This document shows positions 17,816 to 27,997 of a stretch of DNA of 64,000 nucleotides, piece after piece (within the stretch, counting starts at the first letter, position 1; the number at the start of each line of letters is the position of its first letter). The notes under the pieces are model-generated. The model saw only the letters and a program-made list of their open reading frames with translations. It ran no database searches and was not told where the DNA came from. The stretch lies in assembly GCA_042434945.1 (NCBI GenBank), contig CP170191.1, positions 1,922,001 through 1,986,000 on the forward strand. Direction: 5' to 3'. The translations under genes and the position numbers were made by a program. The stretch is from Escherichia hormaechei_A (GTDB taxonomy: Bacteria > Pseudomonadota > Gammaproteobacteria > Enterobacterales > Enterobacteriaceae).

Positions 17816-19132
17816 TTATTCTTTTTGGTGCTTCAGCAGGGCATAGCTGGCAATCAACTGCTGAAGATGCTGTTCGGTCTGGTTTAGCTGCGCTGCTGAC
17901 AGGGGTTGCCCGGCAGGTAAAATGGAAAGCAGACGAAGCCGCTCCTCAAGCGGAACGGTATGGCTGAAGGACTGCGACATGGCAAACACGGCTGATTTCA
18001 GTTCGCTGACCGTCATGTACTTCCCCTTCTGTTCATCCAGCGCGTTTAGCCTGTTCGTCAACTGCTGTAACTGCGTCATTCCCTGATGCCAGCCATTCAG
18101 ATCTGATTCTGCAAGTCCGGCAACGCTAATCTGCTTGTGCCACTGTTGCACCAGGGGTTTGGCCTCTTTAGGCCACAGCGTCAGCGCCTGCTGCACCAGA
18201 CGGTCGCCGTAGCTTACTGCCCAGTCTGGTTTCAGGCGTAAAAGCTGCGCTAACAGCTGCTGTGTCTTGCTGATCCCCGGTTCAGGTGGCGGTGACGTTT
18301 GTTGCAGCGCCTGCAACTGTGCTGTAGAGAGTCCTTCAGGTAAAGGAGTCAGGGACGCGGCCAGCTGAGTTTGTACTGAATCTGGCGCATGCATCGTCTG
18401 CCATCCCACTGCGACAATGCTGGCTGCCACCAGCATGAACAACATACCCGCAGCAAATGGCTTCCACTGCTTCACGGGTACAGGAGGCTCTTTATTCGGC
18501 AACGACTCGGGCTGAACCACATAAACCCATTTGCAACGCTCTGTCGGTTCTGTGAGGTGGAGTTCCGCGGCCCCTACCGCGTTACCCGGCAGACTTACGC
18601 CCGAATTTTCACTGTTTTCCAGACGCACTGCTGCGTTCTGCATCATCGTGCGCAGAGCATCAAGCTGAGCAGCATGCTTAAGTTCGAGGCGCTGCAACAT
18701 GTCACTCAGAGCGTTCAGATCCTCCTCAGCCTGATAAAGCTGCCCTAAATCGGCATACGTCAACGTCAGCGTTCTCACCACCTGTTGCAGGCGTTTGCTC
18801 AGTGCGCTGAGGATTTCAACTCGCGCATGAACAGGCTGTGGCCAGAGGCTTCCCCACTGGCGGACGACCAGGGCAGCCAGTACCGCCAGCCCTTCATTCA
18901 TACCGTAGAGGCCGGCGAGATGCGTGCGGGCGAGCGTATACCAGGCAGCCGTTTGTAGCTCCACACCGTTATGCTCGAACAGTGACAGACAGAGCGTTTC
19001 CGCGTGTTGCCAGTTAACATCCGGGCGTGCCGGATGGGTGAGCTTGTTCATTTCTTCGCGCAAGGCAGCGTAATCCGCAAGTGTGCGCGGATCCCCGCCG
19101 GTTTTAAGTTGGCGTTCAGAATTTATTGTCAT
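17816..19132 (-). CDS. tagA: T6SS sheath-capping accessory protein TagA (ImpA_N-VasL)
   Basis: A 438-residue TssA-like protein with an ImpA N-terminal domain (about residues 1-170, with GGDPRTLADYAALREEMNKL). A transmembrane helix follows (about 230-250, AAGMLFMLVAASIVAVGW), then a VasL-type C-terminal domain. In enteroaggregative E. coli, TagA caps and holds the distal end of the extended sheath at the opposite membrane. It differs from TssA (22979-24580) by the membrane helix and C-terminus. It lies 23 bp downstream of tssE. Confidence 0.8.
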   Translation of the reverse strand: MTINSERQLKTGGDPRTLADYAALREEMNKLTHPARPDVNWQHAETLCLSLFEHNGVELQTAAWYTLARTHLAGLYGMNEGLAVLAALVVRQWGSLWPQPVHARVEILSALSKRLQQVVRTLTLTYADLGQLYQAEEDLNALSDMLQRLELKHAAQLDALRTMMQNAAVRLENSENSGVSLPGNAVGAAELHLTEPTERCKWVYVVQPESLPNKEPPVPVKQWKPFAAGMLFMLVAASIVAVGWQTMHAPDSVQTQLAASLTPLPEGLSTAQLQALQQTSPPPEPGISKTQQLLAQLLRLKPDWAVSYGDRLVQQALTLWPKEAKPLVQQWHKQISVAGLAESDLNGWHQGMTQLQQLTNRLNALDEQKGKYMTVSELKSAVFAMSQSFSHTVPLEERLRLLSILPAGQPLSAAQLNQTEQHLQQLIASYALLKHQKE

Positions 19133-19155
19133 AACTGTTTTAACCTGAGTAATAA

Positions 19156-19611
19156 CTAGATGGCGGCTCGTGCATCGAGGTATTGCTGTTGTTTCAGATG
19201 ACGGATTAATACCCTGCCCTCGGGCATAAATTCCGTGCCGTAGCGCACCAGCCCGACCCCCTTCAGCTCCGCATCAATGGCGTAGCGGAGTTCACCGGGC
19301 TGAATCTGTTCCTGCATCACCACGTAAATCCGGCTCAGGCGCGGCTCATATTTCAGCAATATGGCCGACAGTGTGGTAATCAGCTGATGGGCGGTACCGG
19401 GCATTCCCTGGAGGATTTTTGTCATATCCGGCAGGCCGTAGTCCGGCAAGTGAGCCAGCGTACCGGCGCGGCAGTTGAGGATGCGCTGCATGTTATCGAG
19501 TACTGATAAAATCACCTGATTCTGTTCGCTGACCTGGCTGAGGCTCAGGCCACCTGAGAAATTGCCGCTCAGCATTTCATACAGCGATGGCGTATTATGT
19601 CCCTTAGGCAT
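19156..19611 (-). CDS. tssE: T6SS baseplate protein TssE (gp25-like)
   Basis: A 151-residue gpW/gp25 family wedge protein of the T6SS baseplate. The typical segment LAHLPDYGLPDM lies near residue 52, with RLSRIYVVMQEQ further on. The ATG overlaps the tssJ stop by one base (TGATG). Confidence 0.9.
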   Translation of the reverse strand: MPKGHNTPSLYEMLSGNFSGGLSLSQVSEQNQVILSVLDNMQRILNCRAGTLAHLPDYGLPDMTKILQGMPGTAHQLITTLSAILLKYEPRLSRIYVVMQEQIQPGELRYAIDAELKGVGLVRYGTEFMPEGRVLIRHLKQQQYLDARAAI

Positions 19612-20156
19612 CAGTCATCCTTCAATGGCTGTAACGTCAGGTGGTTATTCCCGGCCTCCAGAATGCGCGGCTTATCCGGATCGAGATCTTCACGTTTTAG
19701 AACCTGCTTCCAGGTATTGTTTACCAGGTCCGGGTGACGAAACAGGCCGATTACCGCGACAAACTGCGTTTCTTCTTCCATTGGCATATCAAGATTTGTA
19801 TCACCGCCCGGTTTTACGACCACATCGCGGGTCGCCATCAGGTCGGTTTTCAGAATAGTTTCGCCATCGTTCAATAGTTGCTGGTAAACCGTTTTATCGA
19901 AGATTTTACGGTCTTTCAGTTGATAGACACGGACTACCACCGGCTCGGAGAGTGAGTTACTTTCGCGGGAATCGGTGTTTAGCGCTTCACGCGCCGTGAA
20001 ATCCAGGTGCAGCATCTTAATTTTTTTGTAGAACACGGCGTTAAATGCCGATTTGGTGCCATCGGTGATACCCTGCGTCATCCCGCACCCCGTCAGGCTG
20101 AACGCCAGCAGTGCAGGCAACCAGCCTGCGGATTTAATCAAACTTGTACGTAACAC
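19611..20156 (-). CDS. tssJ: T6SS outer-membrane lipoprotein TssJ
   Basis: A 181-residue lipoprotein (SciN family) with a signal peptide and lipobox LTGC at Cys24. It anchors the TssJLM membrane complex to the outer membrane by binding the periplasmic part of TssM. The start is GTG at 20156 with AAGGAAACCGAC upstream. It overlaps the end of tssG by 23 bp, so translation is probably coupled. Confidence 0.9.
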   Translation of the reverse strand: MLRTSLIKSAGWLPALLAFSLTGCGMTQGITDGTKSAFNAVFYKKIKMLHLDFTAREALNTDSRESNSLSEPVVVRVYQLKDRKIFDKTVYQQLLNDGETILKTDLMATRDVVVKPGGDTNLDMPMEEETQFVAVIGLFRHPDLVNNTWKQVLKREDLDPDKPRILEAGNNHLTLQPLKDD

Positions 20157-21219
20157 GTCGGTTTCCTTGTTGTGGTATTGCCGGCTTCAGGCCAGTGTAA
20201 TAGCCCAGTTCCGTCGTAAAGGTCGGTGGGATATCGTCTTTAAGTTCCCCCTCATCAGCACCCAGCACGCCGTTCATCCCGAGCCAGAAAGGGCCTTCGC
20301 CAAGCGGCGGAACGGCCAGCAGTCGGGTCCGTGTGGTCAGGGTGATCTTTGCTTTAAAACGCCAGCCGAGCCAGACACGAAGCATCACCAGAAAGTCCTG
20401 ATACAGCAGACCGTCCGGCTTCCAGCCCTGTGCCTCCTGTTCATTATCCGTTGTAAGCGCAACCAGCAGTTGGCTACCCGCATCCATCGCTTCGTCACCC
20501 AGTGGCGTGTTGCCGTCCAGCAGAAAATCGTCATCACCGTAAAAGCCCAGCGGCTGACCCATTTCCACCGGCCGCAGGCAGTATGGACTAACCTTCACGG
20601 TGGTATCCGGGGCCAGCAACGTCACCAGCGCCTGCATTCCCTCCTGAGTTTTGCCCGGTTGCTGTAGAACACCCAGCAGAGCCAGAAAACGAGATACCGG
20701 TGTGGCGATGTGGTCTGCTGTGCCGGGAATACCCAATCCCACCAGGCTCAGCAGTGACTGCGAGATGCTGTCCGTACCACCGGGTTCAAAGGTGGCCGGA
20801 TAAGAGTATTTACGCCAGATACGGTAAAACTGCGTCAGAATGCGATGGCTGAAAATATCCAGAAAACCCTGTAGTGCGTCATGCCCTTCCCGACGCTGAG
20901 CGATGTCATCGAGATACGCCATCGGCAGGGGTGAGTCGACACCGTACATTCCCATAAAGGTCGTGCGGATACGTGGTGGCCGGCTGTCATCATCCTCATC
21001 ATACTCCACGGCTTTCAGCTCACTGGCCGGAAATCCCATGCCCGGATGCGGGGCAAAGCGTACCGGGTCATCGCCCGGGTGACTGGTCGAGCCCATCAGC
21101 GGCCTGCCCGGGTTACGCTTCTCCAGCAACTGGCATAAACGGTAAAAGTTAATACGATGCAGGTCGGCTTCCAGCCGTGGGCTCAGCCGGGAATGCGGCG
21201 GTTGTGCTTCTCTTCCCAT
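20134..21219 (-). CDS. tssG: T6SS baseplate protein TssG
   Basis: A 361-residue TssG/ImpH/VasB family protein, part of the TssKFGE baseplate wedge. The N-terminal HRINFYRLCQLLEKRNPGRP and the RFAPHPGMGFPASEL segments are characteristic. The ATG at 21219 overlaps the 3' end of tssF by 37 bp; the later in-frame Met is inside the conserved region, so the upstream start is kept. Confidence 0.9.
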   Translation of the reverse strand: MGREAQPPHSRLSPRLEADLHRINFYRLCQLLEKRNPGRPLMGSTSHPGDDPVRFAPHPGMGFPASELKAVEYDEDDDSRPPRIRTTFMGMYGVDSPLPMAYLDDIAQRREGHDALQGFLDIFSHRILTQFYRIWRKYSYPATFEPGGTDSISQSLLSLVGLGIPGTADHIATPVSRFLALLGVLQQPGKTQEGMQALVTLLAPDTTVKVSPYCLRPVEMGQPLGFYGDDDFLLDGNTPLGDEAMDAGSQLLVALTTDNEQEAQGWKPDGLLYQDFLVMLRVWLGWRFKAKITLTTRTRLLAVPPLGEGPFWLGMNGVLGADEGELKDDIPPTFTTELGYYTGLKPAIPQQGNRRVTYKFD

Positions 21220-22937
21220 TCCAGGCGTTCTCCGGTCGGTTGCAGAATGATAATCAGGCGGTTAAACAAGTAGATGTCAGTGTATAGCGCAAAGAATCGG
21301 CTCATCATCTCGCCAAATAAGCAGATGTCGCCGCGTCCGGCAAAGCCATTGCTGTCCAGCGTGACTTCAATCTGCACGCCACGGACCAGGTAGCCCTGTT
21401 CAAAGCGCTCCGTTTCACTGTGCTTCACCTCGAGGATGGCTTCCAGGCGGCGACGGTTCATCTCGCTGTCGGTCCATTCATACAGCGCCAGGGTACCGCG
21501 CAGCACGTCGGCATTATCCATCATCGACAGAAATCCGCTGCCAAGGTGACTCAGTACGCGCCAGTGAAAACGGTCCTGCGCAGGTGGGTAACAAGGCAGC
21601 GTCGGCGCACACAGGTTGCGCACGGCAATGCTGACCGAAGTGGTTTTCATCACCGTATCAAGCACGGTGCTTTGCAGCGCACGTCGTGGAAGTTGACCAT
21701 TGGTGCCAGTTAGCGTCAGCGACAGGCTTTCGTCTTCCGGGACGGTATGATTATCAAATGCTTCGCCGCCAAGGATGAGCCAGGTGTTATGCAGGCCGGA
21801 CGGACCGCGGCGCACGCGGGTGTGGTAGTAATATTCCGGTGCTTCATGACGCATCATTCCTCCCTTATGACGGAAGCTCGAAAACGGCACGTAGGTATGC
21901 TGGCTCGATGACATCACCGAATCCACGGTATAGATCTCGGTATGGCCATCCTGCACGCGCATCGGGCGCAGCATGTATTCGGTTTGCAGAGAATTGAGCG
22001 TCAGCGGATCGGATTCCAGCGGGAACAGGTTAATGACCGGCACACAATTCAGGCGCAGGTGCTTTTCGGTAAAGCTGAAGTCATGCTCCCAGCGTTCCGC
22101 CAGCACCACGTCGATTTCAAACCACGGGATCTCAGCCGGAAAGACCACGCTCTCCAGCCCGCGCAGCCCCGTAAACATGAATTTCTCGCGAAAGGTGAAG
22201 TACTCCAGCAGCAACTGGTAACCGCTGAAACTGCTGTCCCCCTTCGGCCACAGCCTGTCATCATCACCAAACCCCAGTGCGGTGAAATACCCGTCCATCG
22301 GCCTTCTGTCCATGTCGCCCGGCATGCGCAGCCACAGACGCGCAGTATTCATGGTAAAAGCTTCATGCATAGCGCAGGCCAGCGGTGCGTCAGCGTTGAA
22401 ATAGAACGGGATCTGGCTGAGATCGACACGGCTCCAGTCAGCAAGATGGCTACAACTGAAGCGCAGGCTGATGACAGAGCGCCCGTCAGGATCAGTCGAC
22501 AGGCGGGCATGCTCCAACGCCAGTGGCTGAAGGGTTATCTCTTTAGTTGTGGTGTAGCGACAACGCGTGCCTTTTTCACCGATCGGCCGCGAATTGACCT
22601 CGAAACCTCTGGCAATACGCATCGGTTCTTTCATCTCACGCCAGACAGGAGTGAACTCCACCACCGACATCGAGGGAATAGTGCGCAGGTAATGCGGCCA
22701 TAGCAGACTGACCAGCCCTTCAGTCAGTTCAGGCAGGTCGTCATCAAGCTTCTCACGCAGGCGGCCCATCAGAAAGGCAAAGCCCTCGAACAGTCGCTCC
22801 ACGTACGGGTCGCGCGCGCCCGCTTTATCGAGATTGAGCATTGCCGCCTGTTCAGGGTGAGCGCGGGCAAATTCTTCGCCGGCTTCCAGCAGGTAGCGCA
22901 TTTCAGCGTCGTAATAACGCAGGGTTAAGTCGTCCAT
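21183..22937 (-). CDS. tssF: T6SS baseplate protein TssF
   Basis: A 584-residue TssF/ImpG/VasA family baseplate component. The N-terminal stretch LRYYDAEMRYLLEAGEEFA and the segment DPYVERLFEGFAFLMGRLR are family hallmarks. Two copies of TssF pair with TssG in each wedge. It starts 41 bp after tssA ends, and its 3' end overlaps tssG. Confidence 0.92.
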   Translation of the reverse strand: MDDLTLRYYDAEMRYLLEAGEEFARAHPEQAAMLNLDKAGARDPYVERLFEGFAFLMGRLREKLDDDLPELTEGLVSLLWPHYLRTIPSMSVVEFTPVWREMKEPMRIARGFEVNSRPIGEKGTRCRYTTTKEITLQPLALEHARLSTDPDGRSVISLRFSCSHLADWSRVDLSQIPFYFNADAPLACAMHEAFTMNTARLWLRMPGDMDRRPMDGYFTALGFGDDDRLWPKGDSSFSGYQLLLEYFTFREKFMFTGLRGLESVVFPAEIPWFEIDVVLAERWEHDFSFTEKHLRLNCVPVINLFPLESDPLTLNSLQTEYMLRPMRVQDGHTEIYTVDSVMSSSQHTYVPFSSFRHKGGMMRHEAPEYYYHTRVRRGPSGLHNTWLILGGEAFDNHTVPEDESLSLTLTGTNGQLPRRALQSTVLDTVMKTTSVSIAVRNLCAPTLPCYPPAQDRFHWRVLSHLGSGFLSMMDNADVLRGTLALYEWTDSEMNRRRLEAILEVKHSETERFEQGYLVRGVQIEVTLDSNGFAGRGDICLFGEMMSRFFALYTDIYLFNRLIIILQPTGERLEWEEKHNRRIPG

Positions 22938-22978
22938 AAGAACCTGAATATGTGTGTTTTAAAGGTATGTCAGTCGCT

Positions 22979-24580
22979 TTACCCGCAAAGTACCGCACAG
23001 CCTGCCGGGTCAAGGGCAATCAGGCCCGCCAGAAGCTGGTCCATCTCTGGCTGAAGCCGTGACTTATCGGTTTCACTGCGGGCGGCTTTCATACGCAGCA
23101 GCCTGAGGCGGCGCGATTTCACTTCAAACAACAGCGCTGGCGTCCACTGAGTGAGGGTGATGGCCTGTGCTGCAGCGTCAAGCTCACCCAGCAGATGCAG
23201 CGCCAGTTCATTCTTACCCTTCTGCTCAGCCACACGTGCCATCAGCAGACGCACCAACCATTTGTCTTTTGTGGTGTCGGTGCCCGGGCGCGTTTGCAGC
23301 CAGTGGAGTGTGGCATCCAGACCATCCGTGTCAGCTTTCTCCAGTGCTTCCGGTTCAAGGGCCAGAATATCGTTGCCAGTTTCACTCAAGGCACTGACAG
23401 ACTCATCCCGCCAGTTGGACATCTCGTCGAGCACGCTCTGGTTTATCCAGTTCAGCGTGACCTCATCAGCAAAGGGTGTGCCGTCATTGAAGGCCAGCGT
23501 TTCAAGTCCAGGAAGGCGCCGCAGCAGCCCTTTCAGGTCAGCGGTAATGATATCGGCCAGCACATCCTGGCCTGATTTAATCAGGGCCTGATGGATGTAC
23601 CACTGCAAATCCAGCCAGAGATGATTGGCGCCACGCGAGAAAGTGCTGTCCGCTTGTTCCAGTATCTCCAGCCAGCTCTGTTGCAAATACAGCCGTTTAA
23701 GCATTGCACGCTGGTCAGCCCGCGGCGGTTCGATGCGCGTTTTCCCTTCGGCATCCGGTGCCGGGATTGCTCTTAGCGTGTCGTGACGCAGACTTTTCAT
23801 CAGCCGGTGTGCGGCAAGCCAGCCATCAGGTTGCTCACGCAAATATCCCGTCAGGGTTCGGGCCTGAGCCAGCAAATCCTGACCGGATGTGATGCGGCTC
23901 AGCACTGGCGCATCCTGTTCTGACGTATGAGATGCCGACTGCGGGCGTGTCTGACTGCTGGCGTTCTGGGGCATTACCGCATCCACGCCACCGGCTTTCA
24001 TCAGGCGGGCTCCCAGCGCGCTGTACAGGGCACTCAGATCTGGACGTGACGCTTCCGACTCAGTTTCAAGACTGTCTCGGATGAGCAGCAACGCACCGGT
24101 CGTACGCTGGGCATCGTCGCGTACCACTTCTGGCCAGAGTAACAGGCTGTCAAGTAGACGAGAGCCTGCGAGCCACTCCAGCGCCGGTTTACGGCTTCGC
24201 TCGCGCTGAGGATGGAGCTGTGTTCCATACTGGGTTAGTAATCCCGCCAGTAACTCAAGCCCTTCAGCAAACCCGGTTTCACCGTCCTGGTGCAAGCGCG
24301 CCCAACAATAGTAAGCAGCAACCCGGACATCTTTGGCCTCTGTGGTCAGCACCTTTTCAGCCAGCTGGCAAATCAGCCCGGTATCAATGCCGGAAAGTTT
24401 ATTGACCTCCTCCCGGATACGCTGGAAATCATCGTCATAACCCGGGTCTTCTCCTGTAGGATTGATCTCACTGATAGGGGTAAGCCAGCTCTGCCAGCTT
24501 TCCATACGTGACTGCGCCTGCTGTCGCAGCAAGGTTTCATCCGCCTGGCAGGCAACAACCAGATTCTGCAAAGCGTCCAT
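22979..24580 (-). CDS. tssA: T6SS tail assembly protein TssA
   Basis: A 533-residue protein with an ImpA N-terminal domain (about residues 30-190) and a long C-terminal region. It resembles the long TssA form of enteroaggregative E. coli, which starts tail tube and sheath polymerisation and stays at the distal end. It has no transmembrane helix, unlike TagA. The ATG overlaps the tssM stop by one base (TAATG). Confidence 0.88.
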   Translation of the reverse strand: MDALQNLVVACQADETLLRQQAQSRMESWQSWLTPISEINPTGEDPGYDDDFQRIREEVNKLSGIDTGLICQLAEKVLTTEAKDVRVAAYYCWARLHQDGETGFAEGLELLAGLLTQYGTQLHPQRERSRKPALEWLAGSRLLDSLLLWPEVVRDDAQRTTGALLLIRDSLETESEASRPDLSALYSALGARLMKAGGVDAVMPQNASSQTRPQSASHTSEQDAPVLSRITSGQDLLAQARTLTGYLREQPDGWLAAHRLMKSLRHDTLRAIPAPDAEGKTRIEPPRADQRAMLKRLYLQQSWLEILEQADSTFSRGANHLWLDLQWYIHQALIKSGQDVLADIITADLKGLLRRLPGLETLAFNDGTPFADEVTLNWINQSVLDEMSNWRDESVSALSETGNDILALEPEALEKADTDGLDATLHWLQTRPGTDTTKDKWLVRLLMARVAEQKGKNELALHLLGELDAAAQAITLTQWTPALLFEVKSRRLRLLRMKAARSETDKSRLQPEMDQLLAGLIALDPAGCAVLCG

Positions 24581-27500
24581 TATTCGACTCCGTCCATGTC
24601 ACTGTTTTCTGTGTTGGTCATCAGCGCCTGCGCCATAGCCGCGCTGTCGACGCTGAATATTTGATCTGGCAGCGTAAAACCCCGGAGTGCCAGTAACGCC
24701 AGCGGCCCACTGCCCAGTTGTGAACGCAGTACCCACTGTAGGGTACGACCATCCGGGGTGGTAAAACTCATCATCCACTGACTGCGGTCAAGCTGCTCTC
24801 TCTTACTTTCATCCAGCCAGCGAATAAAGCCCCAGGTTCCGCTGTAATCACCAAACAGACGTGCACCCGCATTGACGGTGGTCCATGTCAGCATGGTTCC
24901 GGGCTTGTAGGTGTCACCAGGCCAGCGGAAGCTCTGCCAGTCTGCCATCTGGTTGAAGTAGTGCAGCTTTTGTCCATCAATAGTCAGTTGCGTTTCTACC
25001 ACCTGCGGTACCGGACGCGCCTGTAGCTCAAAGCTGATGCCCTGACTGCCGTCGGTAAATAAGATATCCGATAGCTGGCTGAGCTGATTAATCGCCCGCA
25101 GGAAGGCTGGATTAAAGCTCAGCCCCTGGCTATTAACCTTATCTGGCACCCACTGGCTGCCCTCCTTATGCAGCACACCGCCGAGTTCCGCGGTCAGGAA
25201 GCGCTCAATGCGTCCGCTGTCCTTACGCACAAACTCAGCCAGCATTGGCAGAGAGGAATCACTCTTGCTGATCGCGAATGGGAAACGTCCGTCAAATGCC
25301 GTATGCCAGTTCGCCACCACGGAGCGACTCCATTTGTCATTCAGGCTCGCTGCCGATGGCTGAAGCACAGTTTCCCAGGCCTGGGTCAGTGGCTGCACAA
25401 ACATGGTGCTGCCAAAACCACTCCACTCTTCGCCCAGGCTTGCAGCAATCAGGCTGCCGTACTGCTGGGTGTCGGTCAGATCCACGCTTTTACCCTGGAA
25501 CACGGTCTGCGCCAGGCTCTGCATCATTTCCTGAGGGTCAGAGGCGCTGGCGACCTGTTGCAGACGCAGACGCACACGGGTGATACGGGTAAGATACGTT
25601 TGCAGGCTCAGTGAGTTGTCAGCCGACATAACGTTGCTGCCTTTGTTTTTACCCATAAGTGCCAGCAACGGTCCAAAGGTTTCATCCAGTGGGCCCTGCG
25701 GGCCTGAGGCTGACTGGTCAATTACCGGTTTGTCCTTCCCGCCTACCAGGTCTTTAGCCGATTTGATGATGGAATCCGACAGGTCTTCACTCTTCTGGCC
25801 GGTCTGCCCCTGCCAGGCGAGGGTGTTCATCAGGGCAATCAGCGGTGACTGGCGAACATCACTCATCAGCGTCAGCTGGTCGGTGACGTCTGCAATATTG
25901 TTTGCCGGATTAAGTTGCAGGCTGTTGAGGAAGCTCAGCCAGCTACCGGCAAAGTCGGTGAAGTAGCGTTCCGTCAGACGTGCTTTTAGTGCTTCCGGCG
26001 ACAGGTCTGAGGAGACGGCTTTCCGGCTGTCGCTCAGCACCCAGTCAATTTCATCGCGGCGGGAGTTTGCCGCTTTCTCAATGGCCTGCTGAATACCACC
26101 CTCCCAGGCCTGACGGGTGAACATGCCCGGCACCACCTCATCGGTGGTAAACAGGCGACGGGCATCGGTACCGCCGGTCATGTCCTCCAGAGACACATCG
26201 GCGAAGTTACGACGCACGGATTTGAGCATGTTCTCGTACAGCGTACTTTCCGCGTTGCGCCGTCCAATTTGCTGCAACAGCACCTGGCGGCTCTGGCTGA
26301 CCAGTTGCGCATCCGGTGTGGTTTTCCACTGTGGCTGCGCTGGCAGTTCGTTGATGTAGAAAGCCCACAAATCCGGTGACAGGCTTTGCCACAGGCCAGC
26401 TGAGATGCCTAAACGCGTCGGCTGCACGGTTTTCATGGTTTGCGCGTAGAATGCACCATCAGCTTTATCCGGACGGGACATCATCAGCCAGGCTTTCAGC
26501 TGGTCATAACCCGGTTTCGCCATCTGTGTCCGCTGGTCGCTGTTGGGTGCCGAATTGACCAGCGCAATGAGCTTCTGCTTAAGCGCTTCATTTGCCGGGT
26601 CACGTATCAGACGGTTGTTCGCCACCCCGTACCAGGGCAGCATTGCGTCAAGCAACTGCTGATCATGGTCCAGACCAAAGCGCTGATACCATGGCGCGCC
26701 GTCCTGAATATGGTGCAGCAGACGACCGGCATCATTACGCAGAGCATGCAGGGCCGTCAGTTGGTAATCCGATACAGAAGTGTGCTCCACCAGAGCATGA
26801 GCCTGCTGTGCAACAGAAACTATTTGTGACCGGTTGACCGCAAACGACAGCAGCGTCCCTACCCCCCAGAAACTGATGATGGCCATCAGTGCCCAGGCCA
26901 GCGCTCGTTCCCACGGCATACCGACACGACGGCCACGTACGCGGGTGCAGTCGTCGACAATACCCTGCCAGGTTGCTGGCAGAGTCAGGGCATGACGCTG
27001 TGATCCATAATTCTCAGCGTCGGCTGTTCCCGCTGACATTCCGGCAGGTTTCTTCTCCGACAGGCTGAACATCAGACCACGTAGCGGGACGCGCTGCTGA
27101 GAAACAAAGAGCCATGGCTGCAACTGCTGAGTCCAGCGGGCAATAGCACCGTCGTTCAGGTGCTGGCTCAGGCGCAGCAGGAAGTCGTGGCTGCTGTTTT
27201 CCGCGACCTGACTCATCCCCTGCGCCCGCAGGGCCGGCAGCATCAGTTCCAGCTGGCGGATTACATCGTCTTCTTTTGCGCGTGGTGGAAAGCTTGCACC
27301 TACCGCCTGCTCAGGACGCGTACCCTGCGACCAGTGACTGCTGCACAGTTGCCACAGCCAGACCGGAGCGGAATAACGCAGCAGTTCGCTGATTTTTTCC
27401 AGGCCGCGTAAATCGCTGTCGCTGATATGTGGGGTCAGCTTAAGCGACTCGGGCAGTAAACGGATAATCCCGTCCAGCGGGCGCCCGCGGCGTAGTTTAC

Positions 27501-27996
27501 GCAGCGCTGTGTATTTTTCGCGGTCAGGCTCCGATGCCAGGCTGCCGCCGTAAATCAGCACGGTGCGGTTGCCTTCAAGCCACTGCTGCTTTTGCAGGCC
27601 GGGTAGCAGTTGCTCAATCGCGGCTTCATCGCCGGTGATCAGCAGCAGGCGGATCTTGTTTTGCCAGAAGAAGCTATAGCGTCGGCATAAATGAGCTTTT
27701 ACAGGATCCTTTTTACTGGACTTTTTATAGTTATTAAGAACATTAGCTGTGACGGACTTCCCTCCCGCGATATGCTGAAAGCGATACTCTTTTTGATGGA
27801 ACCATACACCGAAGTTCATCAACATCAGGAACACAGAAATTAAAAACATGCATAAGAACCAAAGGCTCACTTTTTCTTTTGAGGATACCCATCCAAAGAT
27901 ATCCCCATAGTAGTAACATCCTATAAAAGTCAGTACACCAAAAATAATGAGACAGGATACAAGGCCAATCACTCTCCATTTTGCCGAGGTGTTCAA
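24580..27996 (-). CDS. tssM: T6SS inner-membrane protein TssM (IcmF)
   Basis: A 1138-residue component of the TssJLM membrane complex. Two N-terminal helices (about residues 10-32 and 45-65), a cytoplasmic domain, a third helix (about residues 360-385, ALMAIISFWGVGTLLSFAV) and a large periplasmic domain fit the family. TTG at 27996 is preferred as start because AAGGAG lies 7 bases upstream; the longer ATG reading at 28035 has no ribosome site. Where many TssM proteins carry a Walker A motif, this one reads LLITGDEAAIEQLL, so nucleotide binding by that motif is unlikely. Confidence 0.93.
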   Translation of the reverse strand: MNTSAKWRVIGLVSCLIIFGVLTFIGCYYYGDIFGWVSSKEKVSLWFLCMFLISVFLMLMNFGVWFHQKEYRFQHIAGGKSVTANVLNNYKKSSKKDPVKAHLCRRYSFFWQNKIRLLLITGDEAAIEQLLPGLQKQQWLEGNRTVLIYGGSLASEPDREKYTALRKLRRGRPLDGIIRLLPESLKLTPHISDSDLRGLEKISELLRYSAPVWLWQLCSSHWSQGTRPEQAVGASFPPRAKEDDVIRQLELMLPALRAQGMSQVAENSSHDFLLRLSQHLNDGAIARWTQQLQPWLFVSQQRVPLRGLMFSLSEKKPAGMSAGTADAENYGSQRHALTLPATWQGIVDDCTRVRGRRVGMPWERALAWALMAIISFWGVGTLLSFAVNRSQIVSVAQQAHALVEHTSVSDYQLTALHALRNDAGRLLHHIQDGAPWYQRFGLDHDQQLLDAMLPWYGVANNRLIRDPANEALKQKLIALVNSAPNSDQRTQMAKPGYDQLKAWLMMSRPDKADGAFYAQTMKTVQPTRLGISAGLWQSLSPDLWAFYINELPAQPQWKTTPDAQLVSQSRQVLLQQIGRRNAESTLYENMLKSVRRNFADVSLEDMTGGTDARRLFTTDEVVPGMFTRQAWEGGIQQAIEKAANSRRDEIDWVLSDSRKAVSSDLSPEALKARLTERYFTDFAGSWLSFLNSLQLNPANNIADVTDQLTLMSDVRQSPLIALMNTLAWQGQTGQKSEDLSDSIIKSAKDLVGGKDKPVIDQSASGPQGPLDETFGPLLALMGKNKGSNVMSADNSLSLQTYLTRITRVRLRLQQVASASDPQEMMQSLAQTVFQGKSVDLTDTQQYGSLIAASLGEEWSGFGSTMFVQPLTQAWETVLQPSAASLNDKWSRSVVANWHTAFDGRFPFAISKSDSSLPMLAEFVRKDSGRIERFLTAELGGVLHKEGSQWVPDKVNSQGLSFNPAFLRAINQLSQLSDILFTDGSQGISFELQARPVPQVVETQLTIDGQKLHYFNQMADWQSFRWPGDTYKPGTMLTWTTVNAGARLFGDYSGTWGFIRWLDESKREQLDRSQWMMSFTTPDGRTLQWVLRSQLGSGPLALLALRGFTLPDQIFSVDSAAMAQALMTNTENSDMDGVE

Positions 27997-27997
27997 T

